A DNA stretch of 64,000 nt. Origin: Brachypodius melanocephalos (Eukaryota > Chordata > Aves > Passeriformes > Pycnonotidae). Both the position numbers and the translations under genes were made by a program. Below the pieces are notes generated by a model, which was not told the origin of the DNA, did no database searches, and worked only from the letters and a program-made list of their open reading frames with translations. Positions 10,637 through 22,675 of the stretch are shown piece by piece (positions within the stretch are counted from its first letter, which is position 1; each line of letters starts with the position of its first letter). The DNA lies in NCBI GenBank assembly GCA_013398615.1, contig VZSR01003282.1, positions 1,387,986-1,451,985 on the forward strand. Direction: 5' to 3'.

Positions 10637-13600
10637 CTTGGGAAAAGGAAAAAAACAAATTTATGGGGTCGAAGTGGCGGAAAAAAGGGGAATTTTAGAG
10701 ATTTTTGGGGGGGGTTGATTTGTTTTCGGATATATTTTGGGGGTTTGCATTTCTTTTTTTTAAGATTTTTTGGGGGTTTTTTACTTTTTGTCAGAGATAT
10801 AGATATATTTTTCAGAGATATTTTTGGAGTTTTAACTTTTTTTCAGAGATTTTTTGGAGGGATTTTAAGGTTTTTTCAGATCTATTTTTGGGGGTTTTAC
10901 ATTTTTTTTTCAGATTTTTTTTTCAGATTTTTTTTTCAGATATATTTTTTCAGATATATTTTTTCAAATTTTTTTGGGAGAGTTTTAACTCTTTTCAGAT
11001 ATATTTTTTGGGTTTTAAGAGTTTTTTCCAGATATATTTTTGGGGTTTTTTTGTTTTTTTCAGGTGTATATATATATATTTCAGATTTTTTTTTTGTTTG
11101 TTTTTACATTTTTTCAGAGATATATATTTCTTTTTTTCAGGTATATTTTTGGGGTTTTAACTTTTATCAGAGATATTTTTGGGGGATTTTAAGGTTTTTT
11201 CAGATATATTTTTTAGTTGTTTTTTTTTCCAGATATATATATATATATATAATTTTTTTCAGATATATTTTTTGGGTTTTTAACTTTTTTTCAGAGATTT
11301 TTTGGGGATTTTAAGGTTTTTTCAGATATATTTTTGCATTTTTACAGGTTTTTTTCCAGATATATATATATATTTTTTCAGATATATTTTTGGGGGAGTT
11401 TTAACTCTTTTCAGATATATTTTGGGTTTTAAGTGGGGTTTTTTCCAGATATATTTTGGGGGTTTTAAGTTTTTATTCAGATGTATTTTTTTTTTTTTTG
11501 AGTTTTAAGGTTTTCTTTTCAGATACATTTTTTGGGTTTTAAGGGTTTTTTCAGATATATTTTTTTGGATTTTAAGTTTTTTTCAGATATTTTTATGGGA
11601 TTTTAAGGCTTCTTTCAGATATATTTTTGGGGGGTTTAATGTTTTTCAGATACATTTTCAAGGGGTTATGTTTTTTTCAGATTTTTTTTTGAGTTTTAAG
11701 GGTTTTTGCAAGCATATTTTTGGGGGGTTTTAAGGTTTTTTTTTCAGGGAACACTTCCCTCTAATTAGGCTGATTTCCAGTGATTTAGAAGCAATTAATT
11801 GGCTTTTTTTGATCTCCCCCAAAGAATGCAAATAAATTACCTGTGCTAATGATGTCATCCGGCAACTCATCTCCACAAAACCTGGAAAAAAATGAAATTA
11901 TTAAAGGACGTGGGAATGATGGCACAGCCCTGCTCCATGGGGCTCAAGGGGAAAAATTGATTTTAGCTCTTCAGTGTTCGGAAAAAGAAGTTTTTTGTCA
12001 TCACCTCGTGGTAAGATTGAGGGGAGGAACCAGTTTTGAATATCTGCAGGAAGTAAATGGTGCAAAACAAGGCAAAAAACCCCAATTTCACAAGGGGTTA
12101 AGGAAAAGAAGAGTGAGCCAAGGATAAGAGAGAAACAGCATTGCAGAAAAAAAATCCATTTAAATTATCTGTAAAAGCAAAACTGGACTGAATCCCTGCT
12201 TTGCTGCACATGATTTGCAGAGAGGGTGTGAAAAGTGGCAGGAATTGTGGTTTTTATCACTTTTTCTGCTTTATTTTTTTTTTTTGTTCTGGAAGATATT
12301 ACCTTAAATTTCATGCCAAATTATGGAATAATTCCAGATAATTCCAATTATTACTTCGTATCAAGATCTAGCTGATAAAGGGTGAGGTAAAACTATAACA
12401 GCAAAGAAAAGAAAGTGAGAATTAATAATAGGAGAGATGAAATCTCTGATATCATTCTGATGTTGTCGGAAAATAACTTTAAGCAACTCCAATTAAATAT
12501 ATTTTTGCTAAGGGTTTAACACCTCTCTCCTTTCAATTAAAGGAAACACAAAATACAAATGTTTGAGACTGCCAGGAGAATTGGGATGAGCAGAGAACTA
12601 AAAAAAATACTCTTGCAGCTTCTTTTCATCTCGTTGAACCAAGAAAAAGGCAAAGCTCAGTCCCCTGAAGCTCTCACCAGGTCTGTGTTAATGAGATTAA
12701 ATTAGCAGAAGTGATCAATCAGGGAATGTTGCTGCAGGAATTGGGGGCAGCTCGGCTCTGCTGATTGGATCAAGTTCTTCTGAGGGAGGGGGAAATCAAG
12801 GAAAACCAGGAGAGGAGAGCCTGTTAAATTCCAAAATAGTTGGAGCAGTCGCACGAGAAGTTTCTCAAAATGATGCGACAAATGAGGAGAAGTTGATATA
12901 AAAAAAAAAAATCTTTCTTTTTTAAGTCTGTGGTAGCAGCGAATCCTTCCGATTTTTTAGAGTATTCCAAAAACACTCATTTTGGAATGCATTCATCTGA
13001 GTGTATTTTATAATTTATGATCTACAAACAGCGTTCTTCTGACGGGGGAGACAAAATAAACATAAATTCGTGTATTTAAATTGGCTTCACCTGCCCACAA
13101 ATCCGTTGATGTCGTCGTAGCTGTCGTAGATTTCCAGGAAATCGGCCAGGCAGGCGGTGTCATCCTCCACGTCAAACTCCAGGAACTGCAGGTGGATCCT
13201 CTGCCCGTACCTCACCCGGATGTGCCAGTAGCAGATCTGATCGTTCTCGTACTCGTTGGGGTAGCCCGGGGACTTGAAGACGTGTTTGGAATCCGTGAAA
13301 ACTCCTCCACACTCTTTCCCTAAGAGAGAAACACAACCAGGGAGGGTTCAAGGTTGAATTCTGGCCGTGGTTTGACCTGGAGATCTGGAGGAGGTGACAC
13401 AGGGACATCCAGAGTGACAAAAAAGCTCCTCATGGGTTCGTTGGTGGGTGGCAGTCGTTCCCAGCTTTGGGAAGGAGATATTTTGGAATCATCCAAACCT
13501 CACTGAATTCACAGCAAAAGCTTTCCCTGCCTTCAGTGGGTTTGGGGCCAGAGCTGCGTTTTGTGTAAAATGCATTTGGGATTTCTGGCTCCCTCGAGTT

Positions 13601-16600
13601 TCACAGCCGTACTTGCAGGTCACACTGACACTCAGATTCACCCTTTCTTCTTCAAAAAACTCTTTCGAGAATGTCTTCTACAAAAACCAGCTCGTGATCC
13701 CATAGCTGGTGTTGTATTCCTGCTGCTCCTGCTGCTCCATGTTCCCTGCTTTGATCCAGTGGCCGTTTGGGCTTTGCCAGCTCCCTGACACTGGGGCTGC
13801 CCAAACTGGGAATCCCTGCCTGAATTTAGGGTTTATCCCAGTTCAGAGCTGTGTCACGGTACTCAGGGCACAGGAGTTGGGAGCACCAAGGTGGATTAAC
13901 CCCCTGAGTTTTTAAATTCTCCGTGAGCCCAGAACTTCCCAGCTCAGCTCCACTGCAGCACCTGCAGAGCTCCAGCTCAGGGCTGCAGCACCAGGGAGAT
14001 GTGGAACTGTTGGAAAGAGTCCAGAGGAGGCCACGGAGCTGCTGCAGGACTGGAGCCCCTCTGGAACCGGTCTGGGAGAGCTGGGAATGTTCCCCTGGAG
14101 AAGGGAAGGATCCAGGGAGAGCTTAGAGCCCCTGGCAGGGCCTGAAGGGGCTCCAGGAGAGCTGGAGAGGGACTGGGGACAAGGCCTGGAGGGACAGGAC
14201 ACAGGGAATGGCTTCCAGTGCCAGAGGGCAGGACTGGATGGGAGATTGGGAATTGGGAATTCCTGGCTGGAATGGAATTCCCAGGGAAGCTGTGGCTGCC
14301 CCTGGATCCCTGGCAGTGTCCAAGGCCAGGTTGGACAGTGGAAGGTGTCCCTGCCCATGGCAGGGGTGGCACTGGTGAGCTTTAAGCTCCCTTCCAACCC
14401 CAACCCATGCCATGATTCCATCATTCCATGATCACTGCTAGGTGGGATGAACACTTCAAACACCCGAACAGCTCCACGAGCTCCTCTTGCCACCTTTGGC
14501 CTCCTGGAGCAGAGCACAGGCCCAGCTCTGTCCGAGATTTGTCTCTGTCCCACCTGCCAGGCTCCAGACCATGAACACAAATCCCTGCAGTGCTGGAGCT
14601 TCGTGTCTGTCCGTGCAGTTTTGGCAGCTCTGCTTTCCCTCTGTGCCCTGCCCAAACCATCCAGCAGCTCCCTGTGGCCCAGAGGAGAGGCTGACACAGG
14701 TCCCAAGCAGGAATTCCGAGGGCAGGAGCCTCTCTGCAGCTCTGTGTGTGTGTGTGTGTGTGTGGAACATCTGGGACGGGCCCCCACCCCACAGAGCTAT
14801 TGGAGTGACACAAACACGGCCCAGCCCTGGGAGCACAGACAGAACGTGCACAGCTGCGCAGACGTCATGGACGGGGCTGAGCACGGGGAGCAGCAGCAGA
14901 GCCGAGCTGAGCTGTGCTTTCCTCCCTGGTGCCACCTTCTCCGTGTCCCCTGCTCCGTGAAGGGACACCAAGCTGAAGTGTCCCCGTCCCCGTGGCGCCA
15001 GTGGCCACGTGGGTATTGCAGTGTGGAGGGGATGGGGAGATGTCTCTGCTGAGGTCCTTGGCGGTCATGGTGGAGCTCTGATCTGCTCTGGACATCCACT
15101 TTTCCTCGTCTAATTACACCCACAAAGCACTGCTGGGAGCTGGTGGGCGTTTCACTGACAGAATCAGAGAATTAAAGGATGGTTTGGATTGGGAGGGACG
15201 TCAAAACTCATCCCATCCCACCCTTGCCGTGGGCCGGGACACCTCCCACTATCCCAGGGTGCTCCAGCCTGGCCTTGGACACTTCCAGGGATCCAGGGGC
15301 AGCCCCAGCTTCTCTGGGAATTCACCCTAGCCCCTCCTCACCCTCCCAGGGAACAATTCCTCCCTAGGACAAGCCCCTCAGAATGCCAATCCCAGCCAGG
15401 GTGTTCATTTTCAGAGCTGTTCTATCTCAGACACACAAAAAAGGAGGAGTTAACACTACATTTAGCCTGCTGCAGGCAGAATACCTCAGATTATGGGCAG
15501 AAAGCCCTCAGATTGTTCAGATAAATTGTGAGTTAAATACAAGAGAGGACAAAAGAGGGCAAAGGAGGATAAAAAAGGTCAAAAGAGCCCCCGTGGTTGT
15601 TGCTCCTCACCGTTGGGGTTGTAGCAGTAGGCGTCCCACCTCTCGCTCCTGTTGAGGCGAATTCCATAATCAACAATTCCTGTCTTGCCAAAGCCACAGT
15701 TGGCTCCAGCCTTTACTATGGGATAACCAACCCTGCCCTTCGCCATCCAGCCAGCAGCACACACGTGGAAACCTGCAACAGAGGGGAAATGAGACGTGGG
15801 TTGGATCAATCCTGGGCTGCTCTCATTCAGCAGAGCCTCCCTCGAGCTGATGGCTCAGTGACCTGGGTGTAATTGGCCTGACACGAATCGAGCTACATGG
15901 GATGATTTTAAATTTTAAAAGAGGATCATTTTAAATGCAGAGGCTAAGATTGAATTGTGTTGTCCACAATGTGATTGCTGGTTCATCTGAAACCCCAAAT
16001 CAAATGCAGATGGACTGCACAGTCAGTTTTAAGTGCTCTACCAGCACTTGTAATCAAATTATCCATTGGATGAGTTTTCCAAGGGTGTTCTCTGTTTCCC
16101 TTTTGAAGTCACACGAATTTACTCAATCCCGTCTCAAGAGCTCTCAGCATTAAGTTCTAAAAATACACAAAATACTACAGGCAGCAGAAATCCCCAAGTA
16201 TTTCCTTAAAACACTTCCAATTTAAATTTAAATACCTGAAATGCCTCGAGGATTCCTTGCCAATGAGAAGAGAGCCTGTTAATGCATTTTGTGGCTGAGA
16301 ACTTAACACCAACAGCCAAAGAATGCGATGCTGGTCACCCTCTGGTGGAGACCCATCCAATGTTTTCGTGGAGAGGAACTGGAACATATTTGTGGCATCT
16401 CAGGGCTCTGAGCTCCTCCAAAGAAACAAAAGTACCCTTTCCACATGTGCTGGTGCTGGGAGCCAGCTTCTGACTCAACAGCAGAGTGAAAAAATGTCTG
16501 GAGTGGAGGATATTTTCCATTGTTTTCCCAGTGCTCTGAATGAATGAGGAACCGATCAGGAACCAGCTGGAAATGCAGAGCACTCCTCACTCAGCTCCAC

Positions 16601-19600
16601 TTTTCACTGCAAGCACAGCACTCATTCCCTTGCAGGGAAAATATCTTGATGAAAAGAGAAGGTGCTGACTGTGGGTCCGATATTTTTGAGCCTAAAAGTT
16701 GCTGGTTCTTTTCAAGGGAAACTTTTCAATAGCGTTCTTTTTCCTAAAACAACTTTGTGTAAATAACTATTTCTTCCTGTAACATTTCTAAGTAAACAAT
16801 ATTTCTTTTTCATAACAGCCTCTCCTCCCAAGTGTTCTTTGCTATTTCTCTCACTTGACCAGTGGAGAGCGGTGTCAATTCTACGGACCAATAAAGTGAC
16901 TTTTTAATGCAGCATGTTATAAAAAAGCCAAATAAATTGTAAATAAAGCCTTCTGATTCTCTTCTGCCTGCTGACTGAAGTCAAACATCTTTATTTCATG
17001 TCCTACAGTGACAGTTGAGTGGTTGGAGCCAGTCCAGACTCGAGCGAGGTCAGGGATGGTCCCAGGGAGCTGGGAATGTTCACCTGGAGAAGGGAAAGCC
17101 CCTTGCAGGGTCTAAAGGGGCTCCAGGAGAGTTGGAGAGGGACTGAGGATGGAGGGACAGGACACAGGGAATGGCTTCCACTGCCAGAGGGCAGGGCTGG
17201 ATGGGAGATTGGGAATTGGGAATTCCTGGCTGGGAGGACTGGGACGCCCTGACACTCATCATGTTCCGTTACCTTGGGCAAAAAATCTACAAATGTCTCC
17301 ACCCCAGAGCCCACAGTAGACACACCAACCCACCACCAGCCACCCTCAGGAGAGCCCTGTGAGGAGCAAAGGCTGTTTCCAGACCTATTTTCCGAGCTGC
17401 CTCCAGCTGCTGGTACGTGGCCAGGTGTCCTCCCTCGTACTCGCACACGGCCTTGGCCTCGGCGTACGTCAGGCGGTACTTGCCGGAGCGCGCCTCGCGG
17501 TGATACACGCCTGCTGCTCGCTCTGCGGGGACACACGGGGACAAAGGGGGTCAGGGATCAGCTCTCACCACCTCCAGCATCTCTCCCAGCCCGCCAGGTC
17601 AGGCTGCTCCTCTTCCAGGGGAAGAGGAAACGTTCGGATGTGGCGCATGAGGAAAGCTCATCCCTCCCCACCCGAGGTGGAAGTGTCAAAACCCCCAACG
17701 TGCAAATGGACCAAACTTATCAAAGTGTCAGAACCTGTGACCCTTTGTCCATTTTGGGTGTAACCCCTGGGGCTTTGTCTGCCTGAAATGTACCCGAGGG
17801 CCCTTCAATAAATACAACTTAATTTTGTTTGGCCTCTGTTTTGGGTAGCCCAAAAAGTCATCATGTGTGACACCCAGAGGGATGTGTGTGACACCCAAAG
17901 GGATGTGTGACACCCAAATGGCTGTGTGTGACACCCAAAGGGATGTGTGACACCCAAAGGGATATGTGACACCCAAAGGGATGTGTGCCACCCAAAGGGC
18001 TGTGTGTGACACCCAAAGGGCTGTGTGTGACACCCAAAGGGCTGTGTGTGACACCCAAAGGGATATGTGACACCCAAATGGCTGTGCGCTACCCAAAGGG
18101 ATGTGTGTGGCTCCCAAAGGGCTGTGTGTGACACCCAAAGGGATGTGTGACACCCAAAGGGATGTGTGACACCCAAAGGGCTGTGTGTGACACCCAAAGG
18201 GATGTGTGACACCCGAATGGATGTGTGCCACCCAAAGGGATGTGTGTGACACCCAAAGGCAGGGTTTGAAGCAGGAGAAGTTTAGCCCAGAGCGAGCCGG
18301 TGCTTGGAGAGTTTGTGAACAGCAAATCAACAAAAGCTGGGCACTTCCCCCAGAATGTCCCCAGGGCAGGAGTTATGGGAACCGTGTGGAATCAGCATCC
18401 CCAGCTCTGTGTGCCCTGCCTGACTCGGGGGAAGCTCCTTCTGGATCCCCATCACAGCATCCCTTCGGCTGGAACTCCAAGAGCCTTTGGAAGATGAATC
18501 AGAGCTTTGTTTTGAATCTCCGGAGAAGTGAAATCACAGCTACTTGGACGGAGGAGAGGCAGGAATTAAAGGAGGGGGGGAAAATGAGAAATAAAAATAT
18601 CTGAGCGTGTGTCACCAAGGGCAGGACCAGAACAATTGCTGGCTGACATTTCCGCTGCACAGAAAATTAAAGCACTTTCTTAATTTGTTTTTTTTTCTTT
18701 TTTCCTTTGCCGTGGCAAGTCCCAGATAAAACAGCTTTCCAAGGAAACCTAGAATCTGCCAGCGCTGCTGCAAGCTTTACAATCTTTGCATGTTGCACTT
18801 GTCTGGTGCCATATGCAGGGAAATCTGTCCCAGCAGCAATCGGCATGTCTAATCTGAAGGGGCTTTTTGTTTAGGTCTCTGCTTATATTTAGCATAATCT
18901 GAGAGGAAGGGCTGCTTGATGGAGAGATGGAAGGCAGGGAGGGTTTTTACAGTAGTTGGTTGTAGCAGGAAAATAAAGCATGGATTTTCTAGGGACACGC
19001 TTGGAGTCGGGGATTTTTTGGCTGGGTTAGGGGAGGTTTTTAAAAAAGCCACTGAATTGTGGTTGGGAATGGTGAGAGCCCTTAATAGACAGGGGATGAC
19101 GTTTGCCAGGGTGGTTTTTGGACCTGCAGTCGCTGGCCTTGTGCCCAGAGAAATAAATTAGAACGCTGACAACAGTCTCAGGAGAGGGAGAGCCTCTTTC
19201 TGCAGCATCCCTAGGAATATCACTGGCATGGGCATGGGAAAACAGCTCCTCCAGGGAAAAATCTTCCTGAAGGAGCAGTTCCATTAGCCAGAACAACCCC
19301 CAGCTGGGGGATCGTGGCATGTTCTATTAAAAAACTCCTTTTTAATTAAGAGTTTATTCACAGGAAGTATTTCTTTCCAGTCACTCAACAGTCTGTCATG
19401 GCTAAGCTCAGGAGGAATCAAGAGAAATCAGCTGAGTGCAGAGTTGGGAATGTTGGGTTGGATTGGGAATGCAGGTAAATCCCAGAATCCCTCAGGAACC
19501 AGCCTGCCTGAAGCTCAGGGGCCAGCCTGGAGTCCACATTATTGATCCCTGCAGAGCCCAGGGGAGCTGGATTGGAAACCACTGATGGTATTCCTTGAGC

Positions 19601-22512
19601 TGCCACTAAAAACTCTCCATTTTCAGTTGGTTTTGGTACTTTTTTTTTTCACCTGGCAATGTTTTCAGATCTCATCCCTCTAAAGGTATCTCCCCCCACT
19701 TATTGCTGCCATGTCACTATGGACAGGCAGCAGATTTTTCCAGAATATTGCTGGGATATTCAGCTCTTCACAAAATCTGCAAGGCTGAAACCAAGAGTGG
19801 CACCACCCTGTGAGGAGCAACCAGCTTTCATCTCTTTTATTCCTCTGCAACATGGAGAAATAGCCTCTGGAAAAACAGACCACACACACGTCCTCCCCCA
19901 GCTCTGAGGGCTGCTGCTGGCCCTGGGTGTCCCAGTTAATGACAGAAAATCCTAATTAACTGATGGGATCTTGCACTGGCAATATTTCCCCTCCTCGCTC
20001 CCTAATTCCACGTGGGGCTGTGCAGGCAGATAAACTCATGATCAAACACAGAGCTAGGTCAGAGCAGGGTTAACTCTTCATTTCCATATTTATGTCCCTG
20101 GTTATACTTCCATGTGCATATTCACAGGGAAATGCACACAAATTGCTATTTACAGAGGTGAGCTCATGGCCCTGGAGGTAAACCTGCAGGAAATGTTGAT
20201 TTTTCTGGCAAGCACAAGCACTTGCCACAGGGCCATGGCTTCCACGGCTGACAGGTCACATTTATTCCAACTCCCACTTCCTAAAATGCCTCCTTGGAGC
20301 CCAGAGACAGCGGGATCCTGCCAGGACAGCGACCCTCAGCTCCCCCACGGCAGCAGGAGGTGGTGAAATGCAGCCCAGCTCTGCTGCACAAACACAGGCA
20401 GTGTGAAATCTGCCCAATAAAGTACCTGCAACATGCAGGAAACCAATGGGAAATGCTAAATGAAGAGGAATATTTCACTTTTAGGCAGAGAATAGCCACG
20501 AGGAGATTCTCTGCTACTCAGAGAACTTCACCAAACGGGGTCAGTGCAGATCCTAAACCCCCTTAAACACGGAGTGGGAATGGGAAAGGGATTGGAATTG
20601 TGAACAGAGCGCAGCAGCTGTCCTGGAAAACCCCATGGCACTGAGAACTGGCACTGGAATGAGCAAATCTGGGCAAGACTGTGCCCCACGTGCTGGTGGC
20701 AAAACCGAGCAGCACTGAAATTCCAGAGGCACCAGGAATGCATTCCCAAGGAGGTGACAGAGGCAGATGCAGCAGCACGGGCTGAGGAGCAGGACAGGTT
20801 TCAAGGAAAAAGGTAAAAGCCAGTGACAGCAATTCAAGGTTATATATATATATATGCTAAGGGTTTGTGGAGGGCAAAGGTAAAATGGAAATTTTCCTCA
20901 ATTTTGGGTTTGATTCTTTACCAGAAGAGGAGAAAAGCAACGTTCAGATGTCACTGTGCATCCCCAGGTTTTATTCCACTGATGCTCCAGCACAGAGAGG
21001 CTGAGGTTGGGGTGGTTTCTTTGGCTATTCAAGTTATTTTATTTTAAAGGCAAAAAAGCATGAACCGGATGGCTGTGAATTTAGCAGTTTTATCTTGATT
21101 CATATACACAGTCACTGAATTCCACTGGTAATTCAATTTACTGCACTCTGAGGTTCATTTCAGTAATGTTATTGCTGTACTTACACGAGATGGTGAATTT
21201 CTACTTTGGTTTGTTTATTTAGAGAAAGCCATCAGGTTTTTTACCCCCTGCTTTATTTTTATTTACTCTCCTGGTAAATGCTCAGAGGTGTAGCCAAACA
21301 GAATTTTATGATGCATTCCAATTAGCACACAGCTGCTCCATTTTAAAGCATTTAAAAGATTTTTTTCTTCCACTGGACTCCAATTCATGAAACTGCTCAA
21401 ATGATCGCTGTTACCCCAAATATTTTGAACAGCAGAGCAGGAGCCTGGAGCTGCCAAGCTGTTTTTTCTTGGAGCTTTCCCCACCTGAGCACCCTCAGGA
21501 ATTGTGAGGCACAACAGGCACGGGGTTTGGGGAGGGAAAGAGAAATCATTAAAAACGTGCAGCCAAATGGAAAAAGGATCCTTTCAGTGCCTCGTTTGTG
21601 CTTTGCAGGCTCCTCCGAGAGAGGCTGGAGCCACGTGGGGGCTCATGAGCCACCTGAGCACAGCCAGCTCCGGGGATTCCTGAAAATCCTCGGGGAAACA
21701 CACAACATTCTACGGGGGATAAAGGATTTGTAAAGTTTGTCTGGAAAACAGAGCGTTCCCTTTATTTTGGCATCCTTTATGAGGCTCTATCCCGAGTCAG
21801 TTCTCTGTTGCGTTGGATAATTACAACGAGCTGTAAAAGAACCCTCAGAGCTCTCAAAACCCACTCGAGGTACCACAAACCATCCCCGCAGCATTTTTGC
21901 CTTGCCCTTTTGAAATCTTCTCTGTGCTGCTGAATGATGTGAACAAACCAATGGCCCAAATTTCTGCATGTTTGCAGAGCCAGGAAATATTATCACTATT
22001 ATTTCCAGATCATTTCATTTCACACGCAGGAGCCCAGGCACGGGCAGTATGTTCACACGGAAATAATTCATTCCTTTGGCAAAAGTTTCTTTTCGGGCTC
22101 GTTTTCCCCTCAAAACAAAGCCACTGTTACTTAATGAAGGCAGTTTTCACTTTACCTCCAGCTGCAGGAAAATACATTCAGATTAAATGTTCTGTAATTT
22201 CCTGCAGTTCAGTGAAATTACAAATAGTAAAATTGTAAAAAGGGACAAGTCACTACTCAGGTAAAGCGATTTCAATAAATCTGGGTGCAGAATTTGGCTG
22301 ATACCGAGGCACAGCTCAGTTTGGAGGTGCTGGGTGCTCATCCTTCCCCTGCTGGACGAACACAGCCACCCACAGCAAAGGATTGGCGATAAGGAAGTTC
22401 TTTCTAGCCCTTTCTTACCTAACCAGATGGAGTTGTGCAGCACTCCATCCTTGAAGCCCCAGGCTCCAGCCTTGTCCCACAGCAGGGCAGAGAAGAAGAG
22501 CAGCGCGATCAT
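10473..22512 (-). CDS. TNFAIP6: TNFAIP6 (TSG-6), complete: signal peptide, Link domain, CUB domain
   Basis: Secreted, inflammation-induced hyaluronan-binding protein; the human protein also moves heavy chains from inter-alpha-inhibitor to hyaluronan and dampens neutrophil recruitment. Seen: six exons (22512-22419, 17522-17385, 15772-15611, 13319-13091, 11881-11841, 10636-10473) give 828 nt, 275 residues plus TGA (human 277). Order: signal peptide 1-17; Link module about 36-129 with Cys58/82/103/127; CUB domain about 135-246 with Cys135/161/188/210 and the acidic residues E183, D191 and D232 expected at the calcium site. The residues known to bind hyaluronan in human TSG-6 (K46, Y47, Y94, F105, Y113, precursor numbering) are all kept, as is the N118-R-S glycosylation site. 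All introns but one have ordinary GT-AG ends; the intron 2 donor is weak (GTCTGG). RIF1 follows in the same orientation; NMI is divergent. Confidence 0.98.
10707..11750. repeat. Degenerate T-rich minisatellite filling TNFAIP6 intron 5
   Basis: About 1 kb of irregular tandem units of roughly 28-36 bp built on TTTCAGATATATTTTTGGGG and a TTTTAAG spacer. It takes up most of the 1.2-kb intron between exons 5 and 6. On the transcribed strand it reads as A-rich with TATATCTGAAAA motifs. The Phe-rich open frames across it are a by-product. Confidence 0.9.
11841..11881 (-). CDS. TNFAIP6: TNFAIP6 coding exon 5 (41-nt micro-exon of CUB)
   Basis: Only 41 nt, between TTCCAG and GTAATT, phase 2 to phase 1. 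It encodes FCGDELPDDIIST, identical to the human stretch apart from F for Y. It is too short to appear as an open frame; found by the family match and the splice phase. Confidence 0.97.
12788..13030. repeat. Repeat copy B, in TNFAIP6 intron 4
   Basis: Direct-orientation partner of 10,105-10,345, with the same order of landmarks (GAAATCAAGG, GAGCCTGTTAAATT, TCTGTGGTAGCAGCGAATCC, GATTTTTTA, TTTTATAATTTAT). It ends about 60 bp from exon 4. Confidence 0.7.
13091..13319 (-). CDS. TNFAIP6: TNFAIP6 coding exon 4 (main part of CUB domain)
   Basis: 229 nt between TCTTAG and GTGAAG, phase 1 to phase 2. It encodes KECGGVFTDSKHVFKSPGYP through YDSYDDINGFVGR, with Cys135, Cys161, Cys188, E183 and D191. 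Confidence 0.98.
13930..14435 (+). mobile_element. CR1 LINE 3' end, sense
   Basis: About 500 bp of CR1 3' region in TNFAIP6 intron 3: CTGGAGAAGGGAAGGATCC, GGACACAGGGAATGGCTTCC, CCTGGATCCCTGGCAGTG, CTTCCAACCCC, then an ATTCCATG-type tail. The most complete copy in the window. Confidence 0.85.
15164..15400 (-). mobile_element. CR1 LINE 3' end, antisense
   Basis: Reads GAATCAGAGAATTAAAGGAT, GGATGGTTTGGATTGGGAGG, GACACCTCCCACTATCCCAG and CACTTCCAGGGATCCAGGGG on the plus strand, the reverse complement of a CR1 3' end. It lies in intron 3, about 200 bp downstream of exon 3. Confidence 0.85.
15611..15772 (-). CDS. TNFAIP6: TNFAIP6 coding exon 3 (second half of Link domain)
   Basis: 162 nt between TTGCAG and GTGAGG, phase 1 to phase 1. 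It encodes FHVCAAGWMAKGRVGYPIVK through SERWDAYCYNPN, with Cys82, Cys103, Cys127, Y94, F105, Y113 and the N118 sequon. Confidence 0.98.
17032..17248 (+). mobile_element. CR1 LINE fragment, sense, lacking the 3' tail
   Basis: Shares CACCTGGAGAAGGGAAAGCC, GGACACAGGGAATGGCTTCC and ATTGGGAATTCCTGGCTGGG with the 13.9-kb copy, but stops before the terminal tail. In TNFAIP6 intron 2. Confidence 0.8.
17385..17522 (-). CDS. TNFAIP6: TNFAIP6 coding exon 2 (first half of Link domain)
   Basis: 138 nt between CCGCAG and ATAG|GTCTGG, phase 1 to phase 1. It encodes ERAAGVYHREARSGKYRLTY through LEAARKIG, including Cys58 and the hyaluronan contacts K46 and Y47. The donor matches the consensus poorly, but the join to exon 3 restores the family sequence exactly. 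Confidence 0.97.
17853..18262. repeat. Minisatellite of 19-21-bp units (GTGTGACACCCAAAGGGAT) in TNFAIP6 intron 1
   Basis: About 20 copies of the unit GTGTGACACCCAAAGGGAT/CT with one- or two-base length changes. The minus strand stays open over the array, repeating an S-H-(I/T/S)-PLGVTH pattern. It sits in an intron and has no start, splice or domain context, so it is not called coding. Confidence 0.95.
22419..22512 (-). CDS. TNFAIP6: TNFAIP6 coding exon 1 (signal peptide)
   Basis: 94 nt from the ATG at 22512 to a GTAAGA donor, phase 1. It encodes the hydrophobic leader MIALLFFSALLW and the start of the mature protein, WGFKDGVLHNSIWL. Confidence 0.96.
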
Positions 22513-22600
22513 CTCCGGGGCTGCGATTATTGCCGGCTCTCACCCTCCGGGCTGGCTCCGCAGCTGGCTGGATCCTCCCGCAACATCTGGGAGGCAGATC

Positions 22601-22607
22601 TTAAATA
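22601..22607 (-). promoter_or_regulatory. TNFAIP6: TATA-like box of TNFAIP6
   Basis: TATTTAA on the minus strand, 89 nt upstream of the start codon. Transcription would start near 22,575, giving a 5'UTR of about 60 nt. Confidence 0.6.
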
Positions 22608-22675
22608 GAGAGCTCAGCCGTGAGGTCAGCGGGGCTGCTCCAATTGTGCTGCTGCGGTGCCTGCGGTGGCCCATG

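Noticed and set aside
10715..11314. 199-codon Phe-rich frame
   Set aside because: By-product of a T-rich minisatellite.
13912..14787. 291-codon minus-strand open frame
   Set aside because: It is antisense to a CR1 3' end and a (TG)n run inside a TNFAIP6 intron.
17728..18333. 201-codon open frame with repeated PLGVTH, and a CRISPR-like look
   Set aside because: An intronic minisatellite with directly adjoining units and no unique spacers; vertebrate DNA. Not a CRISPR array or a gene.
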